DNA from: Larkinella knui
GTDB taxonomy: Bacteria; Bacteroidota; Bacteroidia; Cytophagales; Spirosomataceae
Direction of reading: 5' to 3'
Assembly (NCBI RefSeq): GCF_003858645.1
Contig: NZ_RQJP01000001.1
Location: 1,643,482 to 1,707,481 of the forward strand
DNA: 64,000 bases
The translations under genes and the position numbers were made by a program. The notes under the pieces were generated by a model that was given only the letters and a program-made list of their open reading frames with translations, made no database searches and had not been told where the DNA came from. This document shows, one piece after another, positions 26,033 through 34,047 of this stretch. The stretch's first letter is position 1, and each line of letters begins with the position of its first letter.

Positions 26033-26844
26033 CAAGCGAGCAGTAGTTTTGAAGGGGCCAATCCGTACGTTTTTTTGAAGGCAAACGAAAAGTGGGACAG
26101 ATCTTCGAACCCCAATTCCAGGTATACATCCGAAGGTGCTCTGCCTTTTTCTTTGATCAGGAAATGCGCTTCCTGGAGCCTTTTTTGCAGCAGCCACCGG
26201 CTGGGCGTGTTGTGAAATATCTTTTCAAAATCCCGTTTAAATGTTGCCAGACTTCGGCCGGTCAGGTAGGCAAACCGCTTTAATTCCACATTAAAATGAA
26301 AATTCTTGTTCATAAAAGCCTCCAGATCGATTTTACCGGGTTCCGTAAAATCGAACAGAATATCTTTTAATTCCGGGTTAGCCTGCAATAAAATCAGAAT
26401 GGCTTCTTTTAACTTTATGGATTGCAGGTTCGCACTAATCGTTTGATTCTCCTGCAAATAAGGCACCAACGAATCCATATAACTTTTATAAAGCGGATTG
26501 GGATTGAGGGTCAGAACCGTTTTATCATGCTGCCATTTTTTGGCTTTGTAGCCATATTCAAAACTAAAAGCGCGCAGGGTTTCCTGATCAAGGTAAAGCG
26601 ATACCGCCTTGAATTCACCGTGCTCCGGTGGATACTTGGTGAATTTAACCAGCTGGTTGCGCCGGATAAATCTGAAATCGCCGGGTTTAAAAACAAAATC
26701 CTGGTCGCCCGTATTCATCACGAGCGTTCCCGCTAGCTGATAACTTAAAACATGTTCGGGCACAAATTGCTCCCCTTCCCGACTTCTCGTGAAGTAGCAG
26801 GAATAAACAATCTGCGGTTTTTTAATTTGCTCCAGGCTTTCCAT
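26032..26844 (-). CDS. AraC-family transcriptional regulator
   Basis: A 270-residue regulator with an N-terminal cupin-like sensor (ExsA-type start, then NTGDQDFVFKPGDFRFIRRN) and a C-terminal AraC double helix-turn-helix (about 165-268: LKRFAYLTGRSLATFKRDFE and SDVYLELGFEDLSHFSFAFK). It is followed without a gap by the hydrolase, which is its likely target. The ligand is unknown. Confidence 0.9.
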   Translation of the reverse strand: MESLEQIKKPQIVYSCYFTRSREGEQFVPEHVLSYQLAGTLVMNTGDQDFVFKPGDFRFIRRNQLVKFTKYPPEHGEFKAVSLYLDQETLRAFSFEYGYKAKKWQHDKTVLTLNPNPLYKSYMDSLVPYLQENQTISANLQSIKLKEAILILLQANPELKDILFDFTEPGKIDLEAFMNKNFHFNVELKRFAYLTGRSLATFKRDFEKIFHNTPSRWLLQKRLQEAHFLIKEKGRAPSDVYLELGFEDLSHFSFAFKKTYGLAPSKLLLA

Positions 26845-26904
26845 ATACCGTCTAATTTTTCACCTTTCCAGATTAATCCGGTCGGGAAACGTCTGGATAG
26901 AAAT

Positions 26905-26963
26905 ACGGATTAAACGGGATTTTAGTTAATCTGCGCAAATCCGTTTTGATCCGTTTAATCCGT
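26905..26963. repeat. Intergenic palindrome, GATTAAACGG type
   Basis: ACGGATTAAACGGGA and TCCGTTTAATCCGT form an almost perfect stem, and the loop contains a further copy of the motif (AAATCCGTTTTGAT). It lies just after the stop of the SDR gene (26977, minus strand) and before the AraC start. The layout is the same as the GCTGACGC and TTTACGG elements, but the sequence differs. Confidence 0.65.
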
Positions 26964-26976
26964 GTTCCCATCCCAT

Positions 26977-27858
26977 TCACTTATCAGTACGAAATGATTT
27001 TCCATAGTCCGTTTGCAGAAAATCTTCGGCATTATCGTGATCCGTAGAAATGCTGACCGGGAGCCATTTTTCAAGTTCGGCAGTGCGGGCTGCGTCCGCC
27101 TGTTTTAAAAGCGCAACGGCTTCACTTCCGAGAATCAAATGTACCGGCGGTGCGGGATGTTCCACCAGATCGACCATTACCTTCGCGGCTTTTTCCGGGT
27201 CACCCATCGGAACAAATGAGCCGTTTTTGATGTATTCGGCCCGCTGATCGACCGTCGTTTCATAGCCTTCGACCGGCGGAGCATAGCGCATGGAATCGCC
27301 GGCCCAGTCGGTTCGAAAACCGCCGGGCTCCACACTGGTAACGTGAATGCCAAGGGGAGCCACTTCTTTTGCCAATGCTTCGCTGAAACCACCTACTCCA
27401 AATTTGGCTGCCTGATACATCGTCAGTCCGGCATTGCCAACCCGCCCCCCAACGGAACTAATTTGCAGAATCCGGCCCGAGCGTTGTTTTCGCATGTGGG
27501 GCAACACCGCGCGGGTGATTTCGATGGGTGCGTAGAGGTTGGTTTCCAACTGGCTCCTAACCTGTTCATCCGTAAAAGCTTCAGCCGCGCCGATGATGCC
27601 GAAACCGGCGTTGTTTACCAATACATCAATCCGGCCAAAATGCGCGACCGCATCAGCTACCGCCTGATCGATCTGGTCGCGCTTCGTCACGTCCAGTTGT
27701 AGGGGATAAATCTGACCTTCGTACCGGGAAAGGAGGTCCTTGAGCGTTTCAGGATTCCGGGCCGTTGCGGCCACCCGATCCCCTTTTGCCAAAACCGCTT
27801 CGGTCAGGCTGCGTCCCAGTCCGCGGGAACTTCCGGTAATAAACCAAACTTTTGCCAT
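26977..27858 (-). CDS. Short-chain dehydrogenase/reductase (SDR)
   Basis: 293 residues from MAKVWFITGSSRGLGRSL; two further in-frame ATGs lie within 8 codons upstream. It has the nucleotide motif TGSSRGLG, NNAGFG, the catalytic Ser (ISSVGG) and the YxxxK-type motif (YQAAK). The length and the C-terminal part fit the classical SDR subgroup often annotated as oxidoreductase or short-chain dehydrogenase of unknown substrate. A palindromic element follows the stop codon. A weak promoter (TTG, 17 bases, GACCTTTG on the minus strand) can be seen upstream. Confidence 0.88.
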   Translation of the reverse strand: MAKVWFITGSSRGLGRSLTEAVLAKGDRVAATARNPETLKDLLSRYEGQIYPLQLDVTKRDQIDQAVADAVAHFGRIDVLVNNAGFGIIGAAEAFTDEQVRSQLETNLYAPIEITRAVLPHMRKQRSGRILQISSVGGRVGNAGLTMYQAAKFGVGGFSEALAKEVAPLGIHVTSVEPGGFRTDWAGDSMRYAPPVEGYETTVDQRAEYIKNGSFVPMGDPEKAAKVMVDLVEHPAPPVHLILGSEAVALLKQADAARTAELEKWLPVSISTDHDNAEDFLQTDYGKSFRTDK

Positions 27859-27949
27859 TGTCATTGTTTTTATTTTTGACAAAGGTCGGTCGAATTTCCG
27901 CGGACAACTTTGTTGAAACGCTCAAAGATGGTTTGTTGAAAAGGTCAAA

Positions 27950-28018
27950 TTAGTTTATAGTTTAGGGTTTATAGTACTTATGTTAACTATGAACTTTAAA
28001 CCCTAAACTATAAACTAA
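27950..28018. repeat. Intergenic palindrome, TTTATAG/TTTAGGG type
   Basis: Arms of TTAGTTTATAGTTTAGGG and its perfect complement continue for 22 paired bases, then with mismatches almost to the centre. The minus-strand stop codon of pgl (28015-28017) is inside the right arm. The element would therefore form the 3' end of the pentose-phosphate operon mRNA and may act as terminator and stabiliser. Confidence 0.8.
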
Positions 28019-28749
28019 CTTATCAACTTCGATGCTGCCGGTTTGTCCAGAAACCAGTGCACGTCTCCTTCGGCGGCCCGAATCAGTTGGGCGGGGTGGT
28101 TTTCACTATCTTCCGGTCCATTCAGAACCGAATTCACCGCTTCGGCTTTGCCCTGTCCATACACCAGAAACGCCAGGTGATGCGCCAGATTGATCAAGGG
28201 CGCGGTCATCGTAATGCGGTATACGTTCTGATCGGGCAAAAAAACCGCCTTGACCGAAACGGACGTGTCGTGCAAAACCGGCGTGTGCGGAAACAGCGAA
28301 GCCGTGTGTGAATTATCGCCCAGGCCCAGCAAAACCAGGTCAAACCGGACCTGTTCGGCCTGATACCGGTGCTGAATGGCCTGGGTGTACTTCAGGGCCG
28401 CTTCGTCCGGTGGCAGGCTGGTATCGACCGTAAAAATATTCGCAGCCGGAATTCGCAGCGGATCGAACAACGCTTTTTTGACCATCAACGCATTGCTGTC
28501 CGGATCGTCGGCGGGCACATAGCGCTCGTCGCCGAAGAAAAAATCGACTTTTTCCCAGTCCAGCTGGCTGCTGAAATCGGGGGTTGCCAACAACTCATAC
28601 AGCTTTTTTGGCGAACTACCGCCCGAAAGCGCCACCGAAAACCGCCCGGTAGTGGCAATCGTTTCTTTGGCCGTCCGGATGAAAAATTCGGCCAGTTCCA
28701 GAACCACCGCATCGGCGGTTTCGGAGATATGCAAGATCGGCTGACTCAT
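28015..28749 (-). CDS. pgl: 6-phosphogluconolactonase
   Basis: 244 residues. Hydrolyses 6-phosphogluconolactone to 6-phosphogluconate, step two of the oxidative pentose phosphate pathway. The NagB/PGL fold signature is clear (FSVALSGGSSPKKLYELL, VDFFFGDERYVPADDPDSN, LGLGDNSHTASLFP). The length is normal for the DevB type. Its start overlaps the stop of zwf by 4 bases (ATGA) and it is the last gene of the operon, so the three oxidative-branch enzymes are translated together. Confidence 0.95.
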   Translation of the reverse strand: MSQPILHISETADAVVLELAEFFIRTAKETIATTGRFSVALSGGSSPKKLYELLATPDFSSQLDWEKVDFFFGDERYVPADDPDSNALMVKKALFDPLRIPAANIFTVDTSLPPDEAALKYTQAIQHRYQAEQVRFDLVLLGLGDNSHTASLFPHTPVLHDTSVSVKAVFLPDQNVYRITMTAPLINLAHHLAFLVYGQGKAEAVNSVLNGPEDSENHPAQLIRAAEGDVHWFLDKPAASKLIS

Positions 28750-30263
28750 CCGTGTTTGCCGTTAACCGGAAGGGTGAACCAGTGAAAACCGTCCTGCGCA
28801 ATGAGCGCTTCGGCATTTTCGGGTCCCCACGATCCGGCGGGATAATTCGGAAAACTCAAACTTTTTTTACTTTCCCAGGCGTGTAAAATCGGCATAATCA
28901 GCTCCCAGGCGGCTTCGACCTGATCGCTCCGCATGAACAACGTCTGGTCGCCCATCATTGTGTCGAGCAACAGCGTTTCGTAGGCTTCGGGCGGTTTTCC
29001 GTGGTACGTTCCGCTGTAATCGAACACCAGATCCACCGGATTGAGCGTCATATCCAGACCGGGCCGTTTGGCCTGCATCTGTAAACGGATGCTCATTTCG
29101 GGCTGAATACTGAAAACCAGCCGGTTTTGCTGCCAGTTTTCGGCGGCTTCGGGCGGAAAAATCGAATGCGGAATGTTCTTGAACTGAATCGAAATGACGG
29201 ATGCCGACTGGTTGAGGTGTTTGCCCGTTCGTAGGTAAAACGGAACATCCTGCCAGCGCCAGTTGTCGACGAAAAACTTCACCGCGGCAAACGTTTCGGT
29301 ATTGGATTCCGGATTGACCTCCGGTTCTTCCCGGTAGCCCGGCACTTCCTTGCCTTCGATCCAGCCGTGACCGTATTGCCCCCGAACGGCAGAAAACCGG
29401 ATCGCGTCGGCGTCAAACCGGCGCATGGACCGCAACACGTCTACCCGGCGGTTCCGGATTTCGTCGGCGTCCAGGTTGATCGGCGGTTCCATCGCAATCA
29501 GGCAAAGCAGCTGGAGAATGTGGTTTTGCACCATATCGCGCATGGCCCCCGCCCCGTCGTAATACCCGCCCCGGTCTTCGACGCCGAGTTGCTCGGTCAC
29601 CGAAATCTGGACGTGGTCGATGTAATTGCGATTCCAGATCGGTTCCAGCAGCGCGTTGGCAAACCGGAACGCCATGATGTTCTGCACGGTTTCCTTGCCC
29701 AGATAATGGTCGATCCGGTAGATTTGCGTCTCGTCAAAGATGCCCTGCAATTGTTTATTCAAAGCTTTTGCCGATTCCAGATCGTGTCCGAACGGTTTTT
29801 CGATGACAATCCGGGTGCGATCCATTCCCTCTTTCGGGCATTTTTTCGCGATGTTGTCGGCAATGATCGGGAAGAAATTCGGCGCCACGGCCAGGTAATA
29901 AATCAGGTCGGCTTTCTCATTCCATTCGGCCTCGTAGGACTCGATCCGGGCACCCAGTTCGTGGTACGTTTTGGCGTCTTTCAGGTCCGAAACCTGGTAA
30001 TAGATATTTTTACTGAAGATGGCCCACTGATCGGCTTTCGCTTTTCCGCTCCGGGAAAACTGGTCGATTCCTTCCAGCAGTTTCTCCCGGAATTGGTCAT
30101 CGCTGAGTTGCGTCCGGCCCGTTCCGATGATGGAAAAATGCTCGGGCATCCAGCCGTCTAAATACAGATTGTACAAGGCCGGAGCCAGCTTGCGCCAGGC
30201 CAGATCGCCGGTGCCCCCAAAAATAATGAATACGGTAGGCTGAGGTTGCTTCGTTGATTTCAT
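28746..30263 (-). CDS. zwf: Glucose-6-phosphate 1-dehydrogenase
   Basis: 505 residues, full length. Oxidises glucose 6-phosphate with NADP to 6-phosphogluconolactone. The Rossmann motif FGGTGDLAWRKL is at about residue 15, the active-site motif IDHYLGKE is near residue 190, and the cofactor-binding EKPFGHD motif lies between them. It overlaps gnd by 4 bases upstream and pgl by 4 bases downstream. Confidence 0.97.
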   Translation of the reverse strand: MKSTKQPQPTVFIIFGGTGDLAWRKLAPALYNLYLDGWMPEHFSIIGTGRTQLSDDQFREKLLEGIDQFSRSGKAKADQWAIFSKNIYYQVSDLKDAKTYHELGARIESYEAEWNEKADLIYYLAVAPNFFPIIADNIAKKCPKEGMDRTRIVIEKPFGHDLESAKALNKQLQGIFDETQIYRIDHYLGKETVQNIMAFRFANALLEPIWNRNYIDHVQISVTEQLGVEDRGGYYDGAGAMRDMVQNHILQLLCLIAMEPPINLDADEIRNRRVDVLRSMRRFDADAIRFSAVRGQYGHGWIEGKEVPGYREEPEVNPESNTETFAAVKFFVDNWRWQDVPFYLRTGKHLNQSASVISIQFKNIPHSIFPPEAAENWQQNRLVFSIQPEMSIRLQMQAKRPGLDMTLNPVDLVFDYSGTYHGKPPEAYETLLLDTMMGDQTLFMRSDQVEAAWELIMPILHAWESKKSLSFPNYPAGSWGPENAEALIAQDGFHWFTLPVNGKHG

Positions 30264-31687
30264 GGTTTACTCGGTAATGGCGTCCAGTGGGTGTGGAAAA
30301 CGCCGTCTTTTCCAATTAATTCGTAGGTGTGCGCCCCAAAATAATCGCGTTGCGCCTGAATCAGGTTCGAGGGCATGTTTTCGCTGCGGAACGCATCAAA
30401 ATACGTCAGTGAAGCGGCAAAAGCCGGTATGCCAATGCCCGCTGTGATGGCGGATGCAACGATCGACCGCATACCCGGCACACTTTCATTGACCAGCGAA
30501 ACCACCGACTCATCGAGCAACAGGTGTTCCAGACTGGGCGCTTTTTCGTAGGCTGTATAGATTTCACGCAGAAAAGCCGCCCGGATGATGCAGCCACCCC
30601 GCCAGATTTTCGAAATATCGGCCAGGTTCAGGTTATATCCGTAGGAAATGGACGAGCGATACAGCAAATCAAGCCCCTGCGCGTAGGTCATGATCATGCT
30701 GAAATACAGGGCCTGCTCCAGACTTTCCAGCAACGTATCTTTATCGACTTCCAGCAGCGACGGCTGGTCACCGTACAAGTTGGCGGCTTTCTTCCGCAGC
30801 GTTTTGTATTTGGACAGGTCGCGCATGGCCACGGCCATATCGATCGTCGGAATCGGCACTTCCAGGTCCATGGCAATCTGCGAGGTCCATTTACCGGTGC
30901 CCTTCGATTTGGCCTGATCCTTGATATCGTCCAGCAGCAGATGGTCGGAACCGGCTTCTTTATAACTGAAAATATCCCGCGTCACCTCGATCAGAAACGA
31001 CTGCAACCGGCCTTCGTTCCATTGTTTGAAGAGCTGGTAAATCTCTTCATTATCGAGTTTCAGCCCTTTGCGGAGAATCTCGTAGGTTTCGGCAATGAGT
31101 TGCATCAACCCATACTCAATCCCGTTGTGAACCATTTTGACAAAGTGGCCCGAAGCGCCCGGCCCGATGTAGGTCACGCAGGGAACGCCGTCGACCTTGG
31201 CGGCAATGGCGTCGAAGATGGGTTTCAGCGTCAGGTAAGCGCCCTGATCACCACCCGGCATCATACTCGGCCCTTTCCGCGCGCCTTCTTCGCCACCGGA
31301 AATTCCCATACCAAAGAAATGAAACCCTTTGGTATCCAGGGCTTTGTCACGAATGATGGTGTCCGTAAAGTGCGAATTACCGCCGTCGATAATGATGTCA
31401 CCGGGCTCCAGCAGCGGCAACAGGTTTTCAATCACACTGTCGACCGGTTTACCGGCGGGCACCAGCATCATGATGGCGCGCGGTTTGGTCAGGCTCTGGG
31501 TCATGGCTTTCAGATCCGTGAACCCTTTGACCGGTTTTCCTTCGCCTTCTTTTTCAAAACCGGCCACCTGATCGGGGTTGATGTCGTATCCGGCCACCGG
31601 AAAACCGTGATCTGCCATGTTGAGCAGCAAATTGCGGCCCATCGTACCGAGACCGATCATTCCAAAATTATACTTAGACTCTGTCAT
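30260..31687 (-). CDS. gnd: 6-phosphogluconate dehydrogenase, decarboxylating
   Basis: 475 residues, the long form of the enzyme. Converts 6-phosphogluconate to ribulose 5-phosphate with reduction of NADP. Visible: GLGTMGRNL dinucleotide motif, GGNSH, GISGGEEGARKGPS substrate motif, HNGIEYG and the C-terminal RAQRDYFGAHTYE motif. Its 5' end overlaps the HAD phosphatase gene by 14 bases and its 3' end overlaps zwf by 4. The overlap with a phosphatase gene may be functional, since this enzyme is known to be inhibited by 4-phosphoerythronate. Confidence 0.97.
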   Translation of the reverse strand: MTESKYNFGMIGLGTMGRNLLLNMADHGFPVAGYDINPDQVAGFEKEGEGKPVKGFTDLKAMTQSLTKPRAIMMLVPAGKPVDSVIENLLPLLEPGDIIIDGGNSHFTDTIIRDKALDTKGFHFFGMGISGGEEGARKGPSMMPGGDQGAYLTLKPIFDAIAAKVDGVPCVTYIGPGASGHFVKMVHNGIEYGLMQLIAETYEILRKGLKLDNEEIYQLFKQWNEGRLQSFLIEVTRDIFSYKEAGSDHLLLDDIKDQAKSKGTGKWTSQIAMDLEVPIPTIDMAVAMRDLSKYKTLRKKAANLYGDQPSLLEVDKDTLLESLEQALYFSMIMTYAQGLDLLYRSSISYGYNLNLADISKIWRGGCIIRAAFLREIYTAYEKAPSLEHLLLDESVVSLVNESVPGMRSIVASAITAGIGIPAFAASLTYFDAFRSENMPSNLIQAQRDYFGAHTYELIGKDGVFHTHWTPLPSKP

Positions 31688-32324
31688 TGAACTCGTGAAA
31701 GTTTATCGGTTCGTTTTTAAGCTTTTCCAGAATGGCTCTGGTCGATTCAAACCCCTGATGATGCAAGGCATTGATACCCAGCTTCCGGGCTGCATCGACC
31801 AGCATCCGTCGGTCGTCGAAATAGACGCACTGCTCCGGTGGGGCCTGTGCAACGCCCATCGCCAGCCGGAAAATACCGGGGTCGGGTTTGCGCATGCCCA
31901 CTTCGCAGGACGAAATGAACGCATCGAAACAGTGGTGGAGCTTGAATTTTTTGATGCGGTATTCGTTCAGTTCGCGCCCTTCGTTGTTGATTGAAATGAT
32001 GCGGATGTCGCGGTTTTCTTTTTTCCACTCCGTCAGCCATTGGAGCATATGGGGCAACTCCAGCGATTGCGCAAACATGAACGCCTTAAAATCCTCCCGC
32101 GTAAAATCGCGCGGCTGGTTGAAAACGACGGTATCCAGGTATTCATCGAGCGTAATGCGACCGATTTCGTACGTGTTGAACATGAAATCGTGTAAAACAT
32201 CCATTTCCAGATAGTCGAATCCGAATTCTTCAGCCGCCCGCTGCCGGGATTCGTGCCCCCAACCGTTGGTCAGCAACACGCCCCCGACATCGAGAAAGAG
32301 AATTTTAAGTGGCGCTAAATCCAT
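31674..32324 (-). CDS. HAD-superfamily phosphatase embedded in the pentose-phosphate operon
   Basis: 216 residues of HAD subfamily IA. Motif I is LDVGGVLL (nucleophile Asp12, with Gly in place of the usual second Asp, as in YihX-like members), a C1 cap follows, motif II is SINNE, motif III RKPDPGIF, and motif IV YFDD. Substrates of such enzymes are sugar phosphates or phosphoglycolate-like by-products. It starts 2 bases after tal and overlaps gnd by 14 bases, so it is part of the pathway operon. A metabolite-repair role (removing inhibitory phospho-acids) or sugar-phosphate control is inferred from position only. Confidence 0.85.
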   Translation of the reverse strand: MDLAPLKILFLDVGGVLLTNGWGHESRQRAAEEFGFDYLEMDVLHDFMFNTYEIGRITLDEYLDTVVFNQPRDFTREDFKAFMFAQSLELPHMLQWLTEWKKENRDIRIISINNEGRELNEYRIKKFKLHHCFDAFISSCEVGMRKPDPGIFRLAMGVAQAPPEQCVYFDDRRMLVDAARKLGINALHHQGFESTRAILEKLKNEPINFHEFNDRV

Positions 32325-32326
32325 GA

Positions 32327-33430
32327 TCAGGCGGTCTGAAGCGATTTTTTCTGCGTTTCGATGGCCGCCAGCAGTTTTTCGTACGGTTTATTGAACTTAT
32401 CGATGCCCTCGTCTTCCAGTTTCTGGGTGATTTCGTCGATGTTGATTCCCGCCGTTTTCAGTTGGTCGAGAACGGAAGTGGCTTTGTCCAGATCGTTTTC
32501 CAGACGGCTTTCTGCCACACCATGATCCCGGAAAGCCACCAGCGTTTCCATCGGAATGGTGTCGACGGTATCCGGCCCGATCAGTTCTTCCACGTATTTG
32601 GTATCCGGAATCGCCGGGTTTTTGCTGCTCGTACTGGCCCACAACAGCCGCTGCGGTTTGGCCCCTTTTTCCTTCAGTTTCGCAAACCGTTCGCTGCTAA
32701 ATACCCGCTTGTAGATTTCGTAGGCTTTCCGGGCGGAAGCAATGGCTACCTGCGCTTTCAGTTCGGGCAGTCCTTTTTCGTCCAGAATCGGATCGACCAT
32801 CACGTCGATGCGGCTCAGAAAGAAACTGGCGACCGAGGCAATTCCGTCGATCGGCTGACCAGCGGCCGCGCGGGCTTCCAGACCCGAAATGTAGGCATCC
32901 GTTACGGCTTCGTAGCGATCCAGCCCAAACAGCAGCGTCACGTTGATGTTGATGCCTTCGCTGATGGCCGTCTGAATGGCCGACAAGCCCGGCTCGGTTC
33001 CCGGAATTTTAATCATCACGTTCTCGCGATCAACGGCTTTCCAGAGTTCGCGGGCCTGTTTGATGGTACCTTCCGCATCCAGCGCCAGAAAGGGCGAAAC
33101 TTCCAGACTCACATAGCCGTCGGCTCCGCGGACTTCCTCTTCATACACCGGCTTAAACAAATCAGCCGCCCGCTGAATGTCGCTGACGGCCAGACCGTAA
33201 AATATATCTTCGTTGCTTTTGGCATCTTTTGCCAGCTTCTTGATGTCTTCATCGTAGTCGGAGCTGCTGCTGATGGCTTTCTCGAAAATCGCCGGGTTCG
33301 ATGTAATGCCGCGAACGCCATCTTCGTCGATCAGTTTTTGCAGTTCGCCGGTATTCATAATTTTCCGGTCAATAAAATCCAGCCAGATGCTCTGACCAAA
33401 CTCGTGAATTTGTTTTACGCGATTTGCCAT
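32327..33430 (-). CDS. tal: Transaldolase (long, type 2)
   Basis: 367 residues from MANRVKQIHEFGQSIWLDFI. The frame runs 31 codons further upstream through the palindromic spacer, which is not coding. It transfers dihydroxyacetone units between sedoheptulose 7-phosphate and glyceraldehyde 3-phosphate. The Schiff-base Lys is in MIKIPGTEPG, and GITSNPAIFEKAI and VASFFLSRIDVMVD are further family motifs. The length is that of the actinobacterial/Bacteroidota type rather than the 220-residue type. It is 73 bases downstream of rpiB. Confidence 0.95.
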   Translation of the reverse strand: MANRVKQIHEFGQSIWLDFIDRKIMNTGELQKLIDEDGVRGITSNPAIFEKAISSSSDYDEDIKKLAKDAKSNEDIFYGLAVSDIQRAADLFKPVYEEEVRGADGYVSLEVSPFLALDAEGTIKQARELWKAVDRENVMIKIPGTEPGLSAIQTAISEGININVTLLFGLDRYEAVTDAYISGLEARAAAGQPIDGIASVASFFLSRIDVMVDPILDEKGLPELKAQVAIASARKAYEIYKRVFSSERFAKLKEKGAKPQRLLWASTSSKNPAIPDTKYVEELIGPDTVDTIPMETLVAFRDHGVAESRLENDLDKATSVLDQLKTAGINIDEITQKLEDEGIDKFNKPYEKLLAAIETQKKSLQTA

Positions 33431-33468
33431 GTGTTGAGGGGGTTTGTAGTTTATGGTTTTGGTTATTT

Positions 33469-33504
33469 GGTTTACGGTTTTCGGTATACTGAAAACCGTA
33501 AACC
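33469..33504. repeat. Intergenic palindrome, TTTACGG type, without GCTGACGC core
   Basis: GGTTTACGGTTTTC, eight bases, GAAAACCGTAAACC: a perfect 14-bp stem in the rpiB-tal gap. Its right end touches the rpiB stop codon at 33504. Upstream of it in the same gap are further TTTATGG/TTTTGG units. It shares the arm sequence of copies A, B and C. Confidence 0.8.
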
Positions 33505-33950
33505 TACTTCTTTTCCAATTCAATTACCTTTTGTAAACGGCGCTTGTGCCGTTCGGCTCCGCTGAATTGGGCTTCCAGAAACGCCTGGACGAACTCTTCG
33601 GCGACCCGGTTTCCTGTAATACGTCCGCCGAGGCAAATTAAGTTCATATCGTCGTCTTCCACACCCTGATGCGCCGAAAAATGGTCGTTGATCAAACAGG
33701 CGCGAACGCCCGGTATTTTGTTGGCGACAATGGCCGCCCCAACGCCACTTCCACAAACCGCCACGCCCCGTTCCACCTCCCGGCTGGCAACCGCCTGCGC
33801 CAGCGGAATGATCAGATCCGGGTAATCGTCCAGTTTGTCAAGCTGGTGAGCACCGAAATCGACAACTTCGTAGCCCAGGCCGGTCAAAAATGTATGCAGC
33901 GATTCTTTGAGTTCGAACCCGCCATGATCAGCAGCAATGCCTATTTTCAT
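33504..33950 (-). CDS. rpiB: Ribose-5-phosphate isomerase B
   Basis: 148 residues of the RpiB/LacAB family. Interconverts ribulose 5-phosphate and ribose 5-phosphate. Conserved: KIGIAADHGGFELK start, VDFGAH, the active-site Cys in VCGSGVGAAIVANKIPGVRA, and ICLGGRI near the C-terminus. Palindromic elements border the gene on both sides (33469-33504 and 33958-34043) inside the operon. Confidence 0.95.
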   Translation of the reverse strand: MKIGIAADHGGFELKESLHTFLTGLGYEVVDFGAHQLDKLDDYPDLIIPLAQAVASREVERGVAVCGSGVGAAIVANKIPGVRACLINDHFSAHQGVEDDDMNLICLGGRITGNRVAEEFVQAFLEAQFSGAERHKRRLQKVIELEKK

Positions 33951-33957
33951 TTCATTA

Positions 33958-34043
33958 CAGTTTACGGTTTACGGTTTTTGGTTTACGGTGGCTAACGCAC
34001 GAATAGAAACGCGTCAGCCACCGAATACTGAAAACCGTAAACT
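33958..34043. repeat. Intergenic palindrome, GCTGACGC-core family, copy B
   Basis: The left arm has GTTTACGGTTTACGG then GTTTACGGTGGCTAACGC. After a loop of about 10 bases the right arm has GCGTCAGCCACC, GAATACTGAAAACCGTAAAC. It fills nearly the whole tkt-rpiB gap inside the operon, ending 5 bases from the tkt stop codon. The core of the left arm has one change (GCTAACGC). Confidence 0.8.
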
Positions 34044-34047
34044 TAAT

